Program-made: the position numbers and the translations under genes
The notes under the pieces: model-generated
What the model saw: only the letters and a program-made list of their open reading frames with translations
Database searches by the model: none
What the model was told of the DNA's origin: nothing
In this document: piece by piece, positions 1-8,166 of the stretch
How positions within the stretch are numbered: the stretch's first letter is position 1
Layout of the letters: every line of letters starts with the position of its first letter
Source of the DNA: Oscillospiraceae bacterium
Lineage (GTDB): Bacteria; Bacillota; Clostridia; Oscillospirales; UBA929
Assembly: GCA_031271665.1 (NCBI GenBank)
Contig: JAISVI010000133.1
Coordinates: 1-32,737, forward strand
DNA length: 32,737 bases
Direction: 5' to 3'

Positions 1-927
1 CGCGCGATCGACTCCCTTACAATCGAGCGCCGCGCCGCCGAGCGCGCGGCCATCCCCGCCCAGACGCTTGGCGAGCTTAAAGAGTGCCACGTTATCCTCA
101 AGGGGCCCACCACCACCCCCCGCGCGGGCGACAAATGGCCGAACATAGAAAGCGCGAATGTCGCCATGCGCAAAGAGCTTGACCTTTTCGCGAACGTGCG
201 CCCCGTCAAGGTTCCCGACCAAGGCATAGACTGGGTGTTCTTCCGCGAAAATACCGAAGGGGCTTATGCAGCCGGAAGCCTTGGGCTTGAAATCGGCGGC
301 GTAAGCGTGGACTTTACCGTCGTCACCGACGCGGGCTGCGCGCGCATTGTCCGCCTTGCGTTTGAACACGCCAGGAAGACGGGGCGCAGGCGCGTTTCCG
401 CCGTGACCAAGGCCAATATCATCAAAACCACGGACGGGAAATTCCTTTCCGTCTTCAACGAAACGGCCAAGGAGTACCCGAATATCGCGTCAGACGACTG
501 GTACGTGGACATTATGGCGGCCAAGCTTGTTGACGAGAAGCGCCGCCGCGACTTCCAGGTGTTCGTGCTTCCAAACCTCTACGGCGACATCATCACGGAC
601 GAGGCGGCGGAATTCCAGGGCGGCGTCGGCACGGCGGGAAGCGCCAACATCGGCAAGCGCTATGCCATGTTCGAGGCCATACACGGCTCTGCGCCGCGCA
701 TGGTGGAAGAGGGGCGTGCCATATACGCCGACCCATGCTCGATGCTGCGCGCGTCGGTCATGCTGCTTGAGCATATCGGACACGCGGACAAGGCGAAAAA
801 TCTTGAGCGCGCGCTTGACATCTGCATGTTCGAGGAAAAGAGGCTTAAAATCACCGGCCGCGACACCGGCGCGACCTGCGAACAGTTCGCGGACTACGTC
901 ATCAGTCAATTGACAATGAACAATTGA
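1..927 (+). CDS. icd: Isocitrate/isopropylmalate dehydrogenase family protein, probably NADP-isocitrate dehydrogenase (5' partial)
   Basis: The frame is open from base 1, so the start lies outside the window and 308 residues are visible. Family marks appear in order: LKGPTTTP, the substrate loop ESANVAMR (matching the S-x-N-V-A-L-R loop of isocitrate dehydrogenases), RENTEGAY, VTKANIIK, and then the GGVGTAGSANIG and AIHGSAP nucleotide-site motifs. The expected reaction is NADP-linked oxidative decarboxylation of isocitrate to 2-oxoglutarate in the cytoplasm. Isopropylmalate dehydrogenase is less likely, because the RPVKVPDQGIDWVFFREN stretch and the substrate loop look IDH-like. The gene ends oddly: its last residues (QLTMNN) and TGA stop lie within the left arm of an inverted-repeat element at 907-979, so the native C-terminus has probably been replaced. 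It heads a plus-strand run of six genes. Confidence 0.88.
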   Translation, partial: RAIDSLTIERRAAERAAIPAQTLGELKECHVILKGPTTTPRAGDKWPNIESANVAMRKELDLFANVRPVKVPDQGIDWVFFRENTEGAYAAGSLGLEIGGVSVDFTVVTDAGCARIVRLAFEHARKTGRRRVSAVTKANIIKTTDGKFLSVFNETAKEYPNIASDDWYVDIMAAKLVDEKRRRDFQVFVLPNLYGDIITDEAAEFQGGVGTAGSANIGKRYAMFEAIHGSAPRMVEEGRAIYADPCSMLRASVMLLEHIGHADKAKNLERALDICMFEEKRLKITGRDTGATCEQFADYVISQLTMNN

Positions 928-979
928 CAATTGTTTTCTCGGCGCGATTCCATAATTGACAATTGTTCATTGTCAATTG
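907..979. repeat. Inverted-repeat element at the icd 3' end
   Basis: Bases 907-926 are a perfect 20-base inverted match to 960-979. Pairing continues inward to 934/952 with one mismatch (927/959) and one G-T pair. The arms are built from CAATTGACAATG-type units. The icd stop codon (925-927) falls inside the left arm, and the ribosome binding site of the next gene begins about 8 bp after the right arm. A transcript would fold into a long hairpin, but no T-run follows, so simple terminator function is doubtful. It looks like an inserted small mobile-type repeat. Confidence 0.85.
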
Positions 980-1001
980 TCAATTAGAAAGGGCGGTTCA
1001 T

Positions 1002-2108
1002 TTGCGAAGAACGATAACGCTTGCGCTGTGCGCCGCGATGCTTGCGGGCGCGGTTGGGGGCGTGTTGGGGTCGGCTTCCGACCCGGCGGTCACGAAGAGT
1101 TATGTGGACGAGGTGTTTGTACCGGGCGTCAGGGACAAGGCGGGCGCGGCGATTGACCTTGCCATTGAAGAGGGCGCGGGCGCGGAAATCGACGCGCTTT
1201 TCGCGCGCATACAGGCACTGGCTCTGCCGTCTGATACGGATGCAAGCACACTTGCGCGCGAGGCGTCAAGACAGCTTGTCTTCCGCGCGGGCGGCTTTCT
1301 CTCGCTTACTCTTGAAATGGGCGAAACGCTTCAGGGCGGGGACGGTACGATGTTTGTCGTGCGCGCCGGCAATATGCAGTCCGGCGGCGAAATAACCGAC
1401 CTTACACAGGGGATGGCGCTTTCCGCGGGCAACCTTGTCCCGCGCGGAGCCGCCCTTTTTGCCGCGGACGGCGGAAGCCTTACGGCAAGAACCCGGTGCG
1501 AGGTTCTTGTTAAGGGCTACTTCCGCTATATACTGCCGCCCGGCAACGTGGCCGCCGAACGCGCGCAGGCGCTTCAGACGATGGGGCTTCTGGCCGGAAC
1601 AGCCGCCGGGATGGAGCTTTCGCGGCCCGTCACCCGCGCGGAGGGAATCACCGTTATGCTTCGCCTGTTCGGCGAGGGGGACACGGCGCTTGCCTTTACC
1701 GGGACGCACCCGTTCGCCGACGTCCCCGCCGGAAACTGGGCGTATCCCTTTGTGGCGTACGCCAACAGCAAGGCGTACACCGCCGGCACCGGGCCCGCTA
1801 CGTTTTCGCCGGAGCTTGCCCTAAGCGGCGACATGTTTATAACCTATGTGCTTGTGGCGCTGGGCTACAGCTCAAGCACGGATTTTTCGTGGGACAAGTC
1901 CATGGAATTTGCCGTAAGCATCGGCCTTATCACACAGGCGGACATGGCGAAGGCGCGCGACCTTTTCACCCGCGACCAGATGGTATACTTCGCGTACAGC
2001 GCGCTTAACGCGAAATATAAAAACACGGACGACACCCTGCTCCGGCGTCTTGTCGCGCTTGGGATTATCGACGCGGCGGCGGCAGAAACCGCGATGGGGG
2101 AAACATGA
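1002..2108 (+). CDS. Exported S-layer-homology (SLH) domain protein
   Basis: I place the start at a TTG at 1002, which is preceded by GAAAGGG and encodes a good signal peptide (Arg-Arg, a hydrophobic run, then LGSA before SDP), giving 368 residues. The open frame upstream to 963 runs into the inverted repeat and has no ribosome binding site. The N-terminal half, after the signal, contains an unrecognised region of about 170 residues that includes an AGNMQSGGEITDLTQGMALS stretch. The C-terminal half carries one clear SLH repeat (RPVTRAEGITVMLRLFGEG through FADVPAGNWAYPFVAYA) and a second, more diverged one (FSPELALSGDMFITYVLVALGY and onward). SLH domains bind secondary cell-wall polymers, so the protein is probably anchored at the cell surface. 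Its end overlaps gpsA by 4 bp (ATGA), so the two are likely co-translated. Confidence 0.85.
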   Translation: MRRTITLALCAAMLAGAVGGVLGSASDPAVTKSYVDEVFVPGVRDKAGAAIDLAIEEGAGAEIDALFARIQALALPSDTDASTLAREASRQLVFRAGGFLSLTLEMGETLQGGDGTMFVVRAGNMQSGGEITDLTQGMALSAGNLVPRGAALFAADGGSLTARTRCEVLVKGYFRYILPPGNVAAERAQALQTMGLLAGTAAGMELSRPVTRAEGITVMLRLFGEGDTALAFTGTHPFADVPAGNWAYPFVAYANSKAYTAGTGPATFSPELALSGDMFITYVLVALGYSSSTDFSWDKSMEFAVSIGLITQADMAKARDLFTRDQMVYFAYSALNAKYKNTDDTLLRRLVALGIIDAAAAETAMGET

Positions 2109-3100
2109 ACATCACTGTATACGGAAGCGGGCGCTGGGCCTCGTTCCTTGCGTGGTACGCGTCAAGCGCGGGTCACAGCGCCCTGCTTTGCGGGCGCGGC
2201 GGCTCGGCGTCCTATGAATCGCTTAAGGAAACGCGCAGAAACGCGTTTCTGAAACTGCCCGATTCGGTCAGTTTTACCTCTGACCCACTGGAGGCGTGGG
2301 AGTTTTCCGACATCGCCCTTGTGGCGATTGGCGCGCAGCAGCTTCGCTCTTTCTGCGAAACGCTTAAAGACGCGGTTCCGGCGCTTTCGCGCGCGGCGGA
2401 GGCGGGCGAAGGTGCCGGGAAGACTTTTGTTTTGTGCATGAAGGGTCTTGAGGAAAACACCGGACTGCGGCTTACGCAGGTGCTTAACGAGACGCTTTGC
2501 GGCGCGGTTGACGCGGCGGTATGGGTCGGGCCGGGACACCCGCAGGATTTTGTCGGCGGCGTCCCGAACTGTATGCTTATCGACAGCGTTTCGTCCGCGC
2601 TTACACGCCGCCTTGCCGACGCGTTGGCAAGCCCGCTTATACGTTTCTACTACGGCGAAGACCTTATCGGAGCAGAGGTGGGGGCCGCAGCCAAGAACGT
2701 GGTCGGCATCGCCGCCGGGATGCTTGACGGCCTTGACGTCGGGGCGCTTAAGGGCGTGCTTATGGCGCGCGGGGCGCGCGAGGTGTCGCGGCTTGTCGGC
2801 GCGCTGGGCGGAAGCGAGCTTACCGTATACGGCATCTGCCATCTGGGCGACTATCAGGCCACGCTGTTTTCCCCCTACGGGCATAACCGCGCGTTTGGCG
2901 AGTGCATAGTAAAAGAGCTTCCGTACCCCTATCTTGCCGAGGGCGCGGCCACCGCGTTCTCGCTTCTGCGCCTGTCCGAGCAGACCGGGGTCGAGCTTCC
3001 TATATGCCAGGCCGTTGCGCGCGTCATACGCCGCGAAATGCCCCCGCGCGACATACTAAGCGGGCTTTTTTCCAGAAGCACCAAGGCGGAATTCTATTAG
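2105..3100 (+). CDS. gpsA: NAD(P)-dependent glycerol-3-phosphate dehydrogenase
   Basis: The 331-residue protein is the usual size for GpsA, which reduces dihydroxyacetone phosphate to sn-glycerol 3-phosphate for phospholipid synthesis. Residues 7-13 (GSGRWAS) form the N-terminal Rossmann loop. CMKGLEE around 111-117 matches the conserved KG-E motif, and EVGAAAKNVVGIAAG around 191-205 carries the catalytic lysine near 197. GDYQATLFSPYGHNRAFG around 248-265 matches the GD-x3-T...RNR-x-FG signature. One motif is unusual: where typical enzymes have SGPSFA, this one reads VGPGHPQDF (141-149). The ATG overlaps the SLH gene stop (ATGA). The assignment to the family is firm; the altered loop may mark a subfamily. 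Confidence 0.9.
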   Translation: MNITVYGSGRWASFLAWYASSAGHSALLCGRGGSASYESLKETRRNAFLKLPDSVSFTSDPLEAWEFSDIALVAIGAQQLRSFCETLKDAVPALSRAAEAGEGAGKTFVLCMKGLEENTGLRLTQVLNETLCGAVDAAVWVGPGHPQDFVGGVPNCMLIDSVSSALTRRLADALASPLIRFYYGEDLIGAEVGAAAKNVVGIAAGMLDGLDVGALKGVLMARGAREVSRLVGALGGSELTVYGICHLGDYQATLFSPYGHNRAFGECIVKELPYPYLAEGAATAFSLLRLSEQTGVELPICQAVARVIRREMPPRDILSGLFSRSTKAEFY

Positions 3101-3133
3101 AAAAAAGCGAAATACAAGAAAGGGAACGGGATT

Positions 3134-3589
3134 ATGGGGCGCGTTGACAAAGAGAACTATTATCTGAACATCGCGGAGGCGGTGTTGGAGCGCAGTACCT
3201 GCATACGGCGCAAATACGGGGCGGTCATCGTCAAGAACGACGAAATCGTCTCCACAGGGTATAACGGCGCGGCGCGCGGGTGCGGGAACTGCGTTGACAT
3301 GAACGAGTGCCTGCGCGAAAAACTGGGCGTCCCGCCGGGCGAGCGGTACGAGCTTTGCAGAAGCGTCCACGCCGAGGCAAACGCCATTATCGCCGCGCCG
3401 CGCGAGCAGATGCTTGGCGCGACGATGTACCTTGTCTGCCATGACCGCAACGGGCTTGCGCCCGCGGAGTCCTGTCGGATGTGCCGCCGGCTTATGATAA
3501 ACGCGGGAATCCAGCGCGTTATCAACCGCACGTCTCCGGGCAAATACAGCGTTATCCCCGTGCGGGACTGGGTCGCGGAGGAACGCTGA
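3134..3589 (+). CDS. Deoxycytidylate (dCMP) deaminase family protein
   Basis: The 151-residue protein has the cytidine/deoxycytidylate deaminase zinc site: HAEANAI at residues 79-85 (zinc ligand H79, catalytic E81) and CRMC at 114-117 (the PCxxC position, with Ser in place of Pro). Extra cysteines at 50, 53, 59 and 75 could bind a second, structural zinc, as in known dCMP deaminases. The expected reaction is dCMP to dUMP, feeding thymidylate synthesis. The same fold also appears in ComEB-annotated proteins, and the sequence does not separate these uses. The start has a good AAAGGG ribosome binding site, and the stop is 1 bp before the next ATG, indicating one transcript with the following gene. 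Confidence 0.87.
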   Translation: MGRVDKENYYLNIAEAVLERSTCIRRKYGAVIVKNDEIVSTGYNGAARGCGNCVDMNECLREKLGVPPGERYELCRSVHAEANAIIAAPREQMLGATMYLVCHDRNGLAPAESCRMCRRLMINAGIQRVINRTSPGKYSVIPVRDWVAEER

Positions 3590-3590
3590 G

Positions 3591-5195
3591 ATGAAGATAA
3601 CATTTCTCGGCGCGGCGCACGAGGTCACGGGAAGCGCCACGCTTTTAGAGGCCGGGGGCAAAAAGATACTTGTGGACTGCGGCATGGAACAGGGAAAGGA
3701 CACCTTCGAGAACCAGACCCCGCTTCCTATCGCGCCGGAGGTTGACTGCGTGCTTCTTACCCACGCGCATATCGACCACTCGGGCAACCTGCCCCTTCTG
3801 TACAAAAACGGGTTCAAGGGGCCGGTCTACGCCACCGAGGCGACCTATCACCTGTGCGAGATAATGCTTATGGACTGCGCGCATATCCAAATGGCCGACG
3901 TCGAGCGACAGAACCGCAAGGGCAAGCGCTCGGGCGACGCGCTTTTGGAACCGCTTTACGATACAGCGGACGCGCAGGGCGTTTTGGCAAAATTCCGCCC
4001 ATGCGACTATAACCGCGAGGTTCAGGTCTTTGAAAACCTTACCGTGCGGTTTCTTGACGCGGGGCATCTGCTTGGCTCGTCAAGCATAGAGATATGGCTT
4101 AGTGAAAACGGCCAGACGCGCAAAATCCTTTTCAGCGGCGACGTGGGCAACTCCGGCAAGCCCATCGTCGGCGACCCCCAGACTTCGGACGGGGCGGACT
4201 TTGTCATAATCGAGTCCACCTATGGAAACCGCCTTCACCACAAAGAGCGCCCGGACTACTATAACGAGCTTCTTACATATGTCGAGCGCACGCTTTCGCG
4301 CGGCGGCAACGTGGTGATCCCGTCCTTCGCGGTGGGGCGCGCGCAGGAGATGCTTTACCTGTTCCGCGAGATAAACAACGAGCGACGCGCAAACGGCCTT
4401 GCCGCGTTCCCCGTCTACCTTGACAGCCCCATGGCCGGGGACGCCACCGGCGTGTTTTTACAGTGCGACATATCCTATTTCGGCCCGGAAACCCGGTCGC
4501 TTTTAAGCAAAGGCGTAAATCCCCTTATGTTCGAGGGGTTCAATATCTCCGAAAGCACCCAGGATTCCCGGGAAATCAACGACGACGCCACCCCGAAGGT
4601 GATAATCTCCGCAAGCGGCATGTGCGAGGCCGGGCGTATACGCCACCACCTTAAACATAACCTGTGGCGCGCCGACTCGCTTATACTCTTCGTGGGGTAC
4701 CAGGCGAACGGCACCCTTGGCCGCCTTATTCTGGACGGCCTTAAAAAGGTAAAGCTGTTCGGCGAGGAGATAAGCGTACACGCCGAGATCGGCTTCCTTA
4801 ACGGCGTAAGCGGCCACGCGGACAAACAGGGGCTTTTGGACTGGATAAACGCGATAGGGAAAAAGCCGGGATGCGTCTTTGTCAACCACGGCGAGGACGA
4901 GGTCTGCACCGAGTTTACTTCCTGCCTGCGCGAGGAGTACGGCTATAACGCCTTCGCGCCCTACAGCGGTTCCGAGTTTGACCTTGTAACCGGACTTCCG
5001 CTTGTAAGCGCGCAGGGCGTCCCCGCCGAAAAGCGCGGCGGCCGCGACACCCGCGCCGCAAAAGCCTTCGCGCGCCTTATGTCCGCCGTCCGCCGCCTTT
5101 CAAATATAGCAGGCGGCTGCGAGGGGATGCCGAACAAGGAGCTTGCGAAGTTCGCAGACCAGATTGACCAGATAAGCAACAAGCTTTCAAAATAA
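3591..5195 (+). CDS. Beta-CASP family metallo-beta-lactamase-fold RNase-like protein
   Basis: The 534-residue protein begins with a metallo-beta-lactamase domain. HAHIDH at residues 58-63 supplies the two-metal site and SGDVGNSGKPI supplies the later aspartate. The beta-CASP insert follows, with IIESTYGN, VVIPSFAVGRAQEMLYLFRE, LDSPMA and VIISASGMCEAGRI. The RMMBL segment near the C-terminus has VSGHADKQGLLDWI and VNHGEDE. This is the layout of CPSF73/YSH1-like nucleases; bacterial members are thought to process RNA, but the substrate here is unknown. It is not RNase J, whose motif order and length differ. A GGAGG site 7 bp before the ATG supports the start. The last ~70 residues after the RMMBL region look lineage-specific. 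Confidence 0.9.
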   Translation: MKITFLGAAHEVTGSATLLEAGGKKILVDCGMEQGKDTFENQTPLPIAPEVDCVLLTHAHIDHSGNLPLLYKNGFKGPVYATEATYHLCEIMLMDCAHIQMADVERQNRKGKRSGDALLEPLYDTADAQGVLAKFRPCDYNREVQVFENLTVRFLDAGHLLGSSSIEIWLSENGQTRKILFSGDVGNSGKPIVGDPQTSDGADFVIIESTYGNRLHHKERPDYYNELLTYVERTLSRGGNVVIPSFAVGRAQEMLYLFREINNERRANGLAAFPVYLDSPMAGDATGVFLQCDISYFGPETRSLLSKGVNPLMFEGFNISESTQDSREINDDATPKVIISASGMCEAGRIRHHLKHNLWRADSLILFVGYQANGTLGRLILDGLKKVKLFGEEISVHAEIGFLNGVSGHADKQGLLDWINAIGKKPGCVFVNHGEDEVCTEFTSCLREEYGYNAFAPYSGSEFDLVTGLPLVSAQGVPAEKRGGRDTRAAKAFARLMSAVRRLSNIAGGCEGMPNKELAKFADQIDQISNKLSK

Positions 5196-5211
5196 CAGGG
5201 GGGCGGGCACT

Positions 5212-5619
5212 TTGGAGAATATTCACGGACACTGCGTTTGCGGGGCGGTTGAAATCGTCATTAAAAAATACGGCGACGTCGTCTATACCTGCCACTGCGA
5301 CACCTGTCGCCGCATGAATTCGGGGCCGGTGCTGTCGGTTGACCCCGGGCCGAAGGAGAATGTGATCTTTGCCGCCGGTGTCGAAAAAATCACGATATAC
5401 AACGACGAAGACGTCGAGCGCGGCTTCTGTTCGATCTGCGGAAGCACGCTGTTTTGGCACGACCCGGAGAAGAACCACTACTGTATGAACGCCGAGCTGT
5501 TCGACGATATTGTCAAAGCCGCCGCGTTTAATTTAGAGCTGTTCTACGACATGAAGCCCGGGTATTACGCCTTCGCGGGCGAAAGGAAAAGACTTGACCG
5601 GAATTTCCGCGAGATGTAA
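5212..5619 (+). CDS. GFA/CENP-V domain protein (zinc-binding)
   Basis: The 135-residue protein starts at a TTG preceded by a strong GGGGGG-type ribosome binding site. It has the cysteine pattern of the glutathione-dependent formaldehyde-activating (GFA) family: HCVCGAV near residue 7, TCHCDTCRR near 26-34 and FCSICGS near 72-78, together giving two zinc sites. GFA-type domains are small zinc folds whose substrates are mostly unproven outside a few cases, so a formaldehyde role should not be assumed. It follows the beta-CASP gene by 16 bp and is the last gene of the plus-strand run. It converges on relA from the other strand. Confidence 0.85.
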   Translation: MENIHGHCVCGAVEIVIKKYGDVVYTCHCDTCRRMNSGPVLSVDPGPKENVIFAAGVEKITIYNDEDVERGFCSICGSTLFWHDPEKNHYCMNAELFDDIVKAAAFNLELFYDMKPGYYAFAGERKRLDRNFREM

Positions 5620-5732
5620 GCGCCGGAATTTCGCGGGGGACGCGTAACGTCTCCCTCCGTTTCAGTCTGACGACAAATCCGTAACCTCAGACGCCGCCGC
5701 CTTAATAATCACCGCAATCTTTGACGCCGCCC
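5620..5732. other. Convergent intergenic spacer with a hairpin shared with 27054-27075
   Basis: The spacer separates the GFA gene from the relA stop. Bases 5634-5655 are identical to 27054-27075 and form an 8-bp stem (GGGGGACG with CGTCTCCC, one G-U) around a CGTAA loop. A second small inverted pair, GTCTGA/TCAGAC, follows at about 5666-5691. No clear T-run is present, so this copy looks like a decayed or weak bidirectional terminator. I see no gene here. Confidence 0.6.
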
Positions 5733-7940
5733 TTACGCGTCCTTGCGCAGCACCTCGAGAACGCCGGATATCTGCAAAATGCGGTTCATGATATGGGTAA
5801 GCTGCTCTAGGTTCTCAACGACAAGACGCAGGCCGACAATCGCAAAACCGTCCGCGACCGACTTCGCGCCGACGGAATGGATTTTAATCTTAAACGCGCT
5901 AAGGGCGTTCATAACGTCAACCAAAAGCCCCGGCCTGTCGTGACAGCGCGCGGTAAGACTTGACTGGAAAGTCTCTTTAATGCCGTCGCACCACGATACC
6001 CGTACGCTTCTGCCCGAATCCGCGGCAAGCGACTCGATTACGTTCGGGCAGTCGCGCCGATGGACGCTTACGCCATAGCCGCGCGTTACGTACCCGATTA
6101 TCGGGTCGCCCGGAACCGGGGCGCAGCAATGCGCGAATTTGACAAGGCAGTTATCCAAATCCTCGACGATAACGCCGGATACGGCTGTCCTTGGTTTTTT
6201 TGGCGCGGCTGCGGCGGTCTTTTCAATCAGGTCTTCGTCGGTAAGCTTCCCGCGGCTTTGGCGCGCGATCTCGTCGCGCAGACGCCCCAGCACACGCCGG
6301 ACGGACACGCCGCCATAGCCTATCGCGGCAAAAAGGTCGTCGGCAGAAGCAAAGGACATCTTTTTAAGCGCCAGAGAGAAAATGTCCTCTTGCATCACGC
6401 CTGCCATTGTCATGCCGCTTCGCTTAAGCTCGCGCTCGAACTCCGCGCGCCCCTGGACGACATTGTCCTCGCGGCGTTCTTTTTTGAACCACTGCTTTAT
6501 CTTGCTTCGCGCCTCGCTTGTTCTAACAAGCTTCATCCAGTCGCGCGAGGGGCCGTGGGTGTTTTGGGTAAGCACCTCGACAACGTCGCCGCTTTCAAGC
6601 CGGTAGTCAAGGCTTACAATGCGCCCGTTGACCTTCGCGCCGGAAAGGCGGTTGCCCACGGCGGAGTGTATGGAATAGGCAAAGTCCACCGGCCCCGCCC
6701 CGGCGGGGAGGTTTATAACGTCGCCCCTTGGGGTGAATACGAACACCTCGTCGGCAAACATATCGACCTTGATGGCGGGAATGAAATCCTCGGCTTCGGT
6801 GTCCTGCTGACTTTCCAAAAGGCTTCGCACCCACGCCAGATGCTCTTCCGCGCCGGAGGAGTCCGGGCGGTCTATGCCCTGTTTGTACTTCCAGTGCGCG
6901 GCGATGCCGTATTCCGCCGTTGCGTGCATTTCCCATGTGCGTATCTGTATTTCAAAGGGCTGACCCTCTTTACCGATAACGGTGGTATGCAAGCTTCTGT
7001 ACATATTGGGCTTGGGCGTGGATATATAATCCTTGAACCGCCCCGGGATGGGGCGGTACAGGTCGTGCATAAGCCCAAGCACGTTATAGCAGTCGGACGT
7101 ATCGGAAACAATGACGCGGAAAGCGTACATGTCATATATCTCGGTGATTTCCTTATGCTGTCCCATCATCTTGCGGTATACGCTGTAGACATGCTTTATG
7201 CGGCTTTCGATGTTCGGCTCTTTTATACCGCCTTCGGCAAGCTTTTGGGCAATCTGATTGCGGGTCTTCTCTAAAAAGCCACCGCGCTCGGCGCTTATTT
7301 CGTCAAGCCTGTGCATAATCTCGCCGTAACCCACCGGGTCAAGCTGGCCAAGCGCGACATCCTCAAGCTCCCACTTGATTTTCTGCATACCAAGGCGGTG
7401 CGCTATCGGGGCGTATACCTCCATTGTCTCAAGCGATATCTCGCGCCGCCGCCGCTCGGGCTGGAAGGCGATGGTGCGCATGTTGTGAAGGCGGTCCGCG
7501 ATTTTAATAATAATCACGCGGATATCCCGCGCCATAGCAAGGAACATCTTGCGCAGATTCTCCATCTGCGCCTCTTCAAGCGAGGGATAGTTCACGCGGG
7601 ACAGTTTGGAGACCGCTTCCACAAGCTCGGCGATGGTCGTGCCAAAACGGCTTTTTATATCCGCGAAAGTGAATTTTGTATCCTCGATTATGTCGTGCAG
7701 CAGCGCGGCGGCAATCGAGGCTATGTCCATGTTCATCTGCGCGATTATTATCGCGACCTCAACCGGGTGGATAATAAAAGGCTCGCCCGAACGGCGCGTC
7801 TGCCCGGAGTGCGCCTCGACGGCAAACTCAAAAGCCTCCAGAAGGAAGCGCTCGTCAAGACTTGGCATATACGCGCGCGCAAGACCAAGCAGCGTCTGGT
7901 ACCGCCGTTCCAGAATCGCGCGGTATTCCGCCTCCACCAA
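5733..7940 (-). CDS. relA: Bifunctional (p)ppGpp synthetase/hydrolase (RelA/SpoT family)
   Basis: The 735-residue protein has the full long-RSH layout: an HD hydrolase domain (HPVE near residue 58, HDIIEDT near 82), a synthetase domain with RFKDYISTPKPNMYRSLHT and EIQIRT, a TGS domain (DEVFVFTPRGDVINLPAGA), a zinc-finger-like helical segment (HCCAPVPGDPIIGY) and a C-terminal ACT domain. Both the HD-ED hydrolase residues and the synthetase G-loop are intact, so both activities are expected: pppGpp/ppGpp synthesis from ATP and GTP/GDP, and its breakdown. I choose TTG at 7940 because AAGGGAG lies 5 bp upstream and the length fits the family; the open frame continues to 8072 without support. GTG at 7937 is an alternative. 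It is last in the aspS-malQ-recJ-relA run. Confidence 0.95.
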   Translation of the reverse strand: MVEAEYRAILERRYQTLLGLARAYMPSLDERFLLEAFEFAVEAHSGQTRRSGEPFIIHPVEVAIIIAQMNMDIASIAAALLHDIIEDTKFTFADIKSRFGTTIAELVEAVSKLSRVNYPSLEEAQMENLRKMFLAMARDIRVIIIKIADRLHNMRTIAFQPERRRREISLETMEVYAPIAHRLGMQKIKWELEDVALGQLDPVGYGEIMHRLDEISAERGGFLEKTRNQIAQKLAEGGIKEPNIESRIKHVYSVYRKMMGQHKEITEIYDMYAFRVIVSDTSDCYNVLGLMHDLYRPIPGRFKDYISTPKPNMYRSLHTTVIGKEGQPFEIQIRTWEMHATAEYGIAAHWKYKQGIDRPDSSGAEEHLAWVRSLLESQQDTEAEDFIPAIKVDMFADEVFVFTPRGDVINLPAGAGPVDFAYSIHSAVGNRLSGAKVNGRIVSLDYRLESGDVVEVLTQNTHGPSRDWMKLVRTSEARSKIKQWFKKERREDNVVQGRAEFERELKRSGMTMAGVMQEDIFSLALKKMSFASADDLFAAIGYGGVSVRRVLGRLRDEIARQSRGKLTDEDLIEKTAAAAPKKPRTAVSGVIVEDLDNCLVKFAHCCAPVPGDPIIGYVTRGYGVSVHRRDCPNVIESLAADSGRSVRVSWCDGIKETFQSSLTARCHDRPGLLVDVMNALSAFKIKIHSVGAKSVADGFAIVGLRLVVENLEQLTHIMNRILQISGVLEVLRKDA

Positions 7941-8055
7941 GAACACTCCCTTCACTGTCTGCGGGGACGCGCGTTGCGCGTCCGCCGGGTTTCGCCGTAT
8001 ACATCGGGCGGCGCAACGACCGCCCCTGACTGACGACATAGTCGTGCAGCCATGC

Positions 8056-8151
8056 GCCGTTTTGCCCGGCAAGTGTGAAAAACTTCACAAAACTGCGGTT
8101 TTGCTCCAGTTTTCCAAACTTGACAACTCGCTGCGCTCGGGGCAAAACGGC
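8056..8151. repeat. Small inverted-repeat element between recJ and relA
   Basis: Bases 8056-8067 (GCCGTTTTGCCC) and 8140-8151 are perfect 12-base inverted repeats bounding a 96-bp segment. Inside it, TGTGAA/TTCACA forms a further hairpin at about 8073-8088. The segment occupies part of the 226-bp gap between the recJ stop and the relA start. No open frame or clear promoter is visible in it. Confidence 0.65.
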
Positions 8152-8166
8152 TTTGTCCGCAACCTG

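Noticed and set aside
924-984. TTGACA sequences inside the icd-side repeat as promoter -35 boxes
   Set aside because: They are part of the repeat unit, and no -10 box occurs at 16-18 bp from either one.
6060-7274. 404-codon open frame on the plus strand inside relA
   Set aside because: It is a shadow of relA; composition is atypical and no domain is visible.
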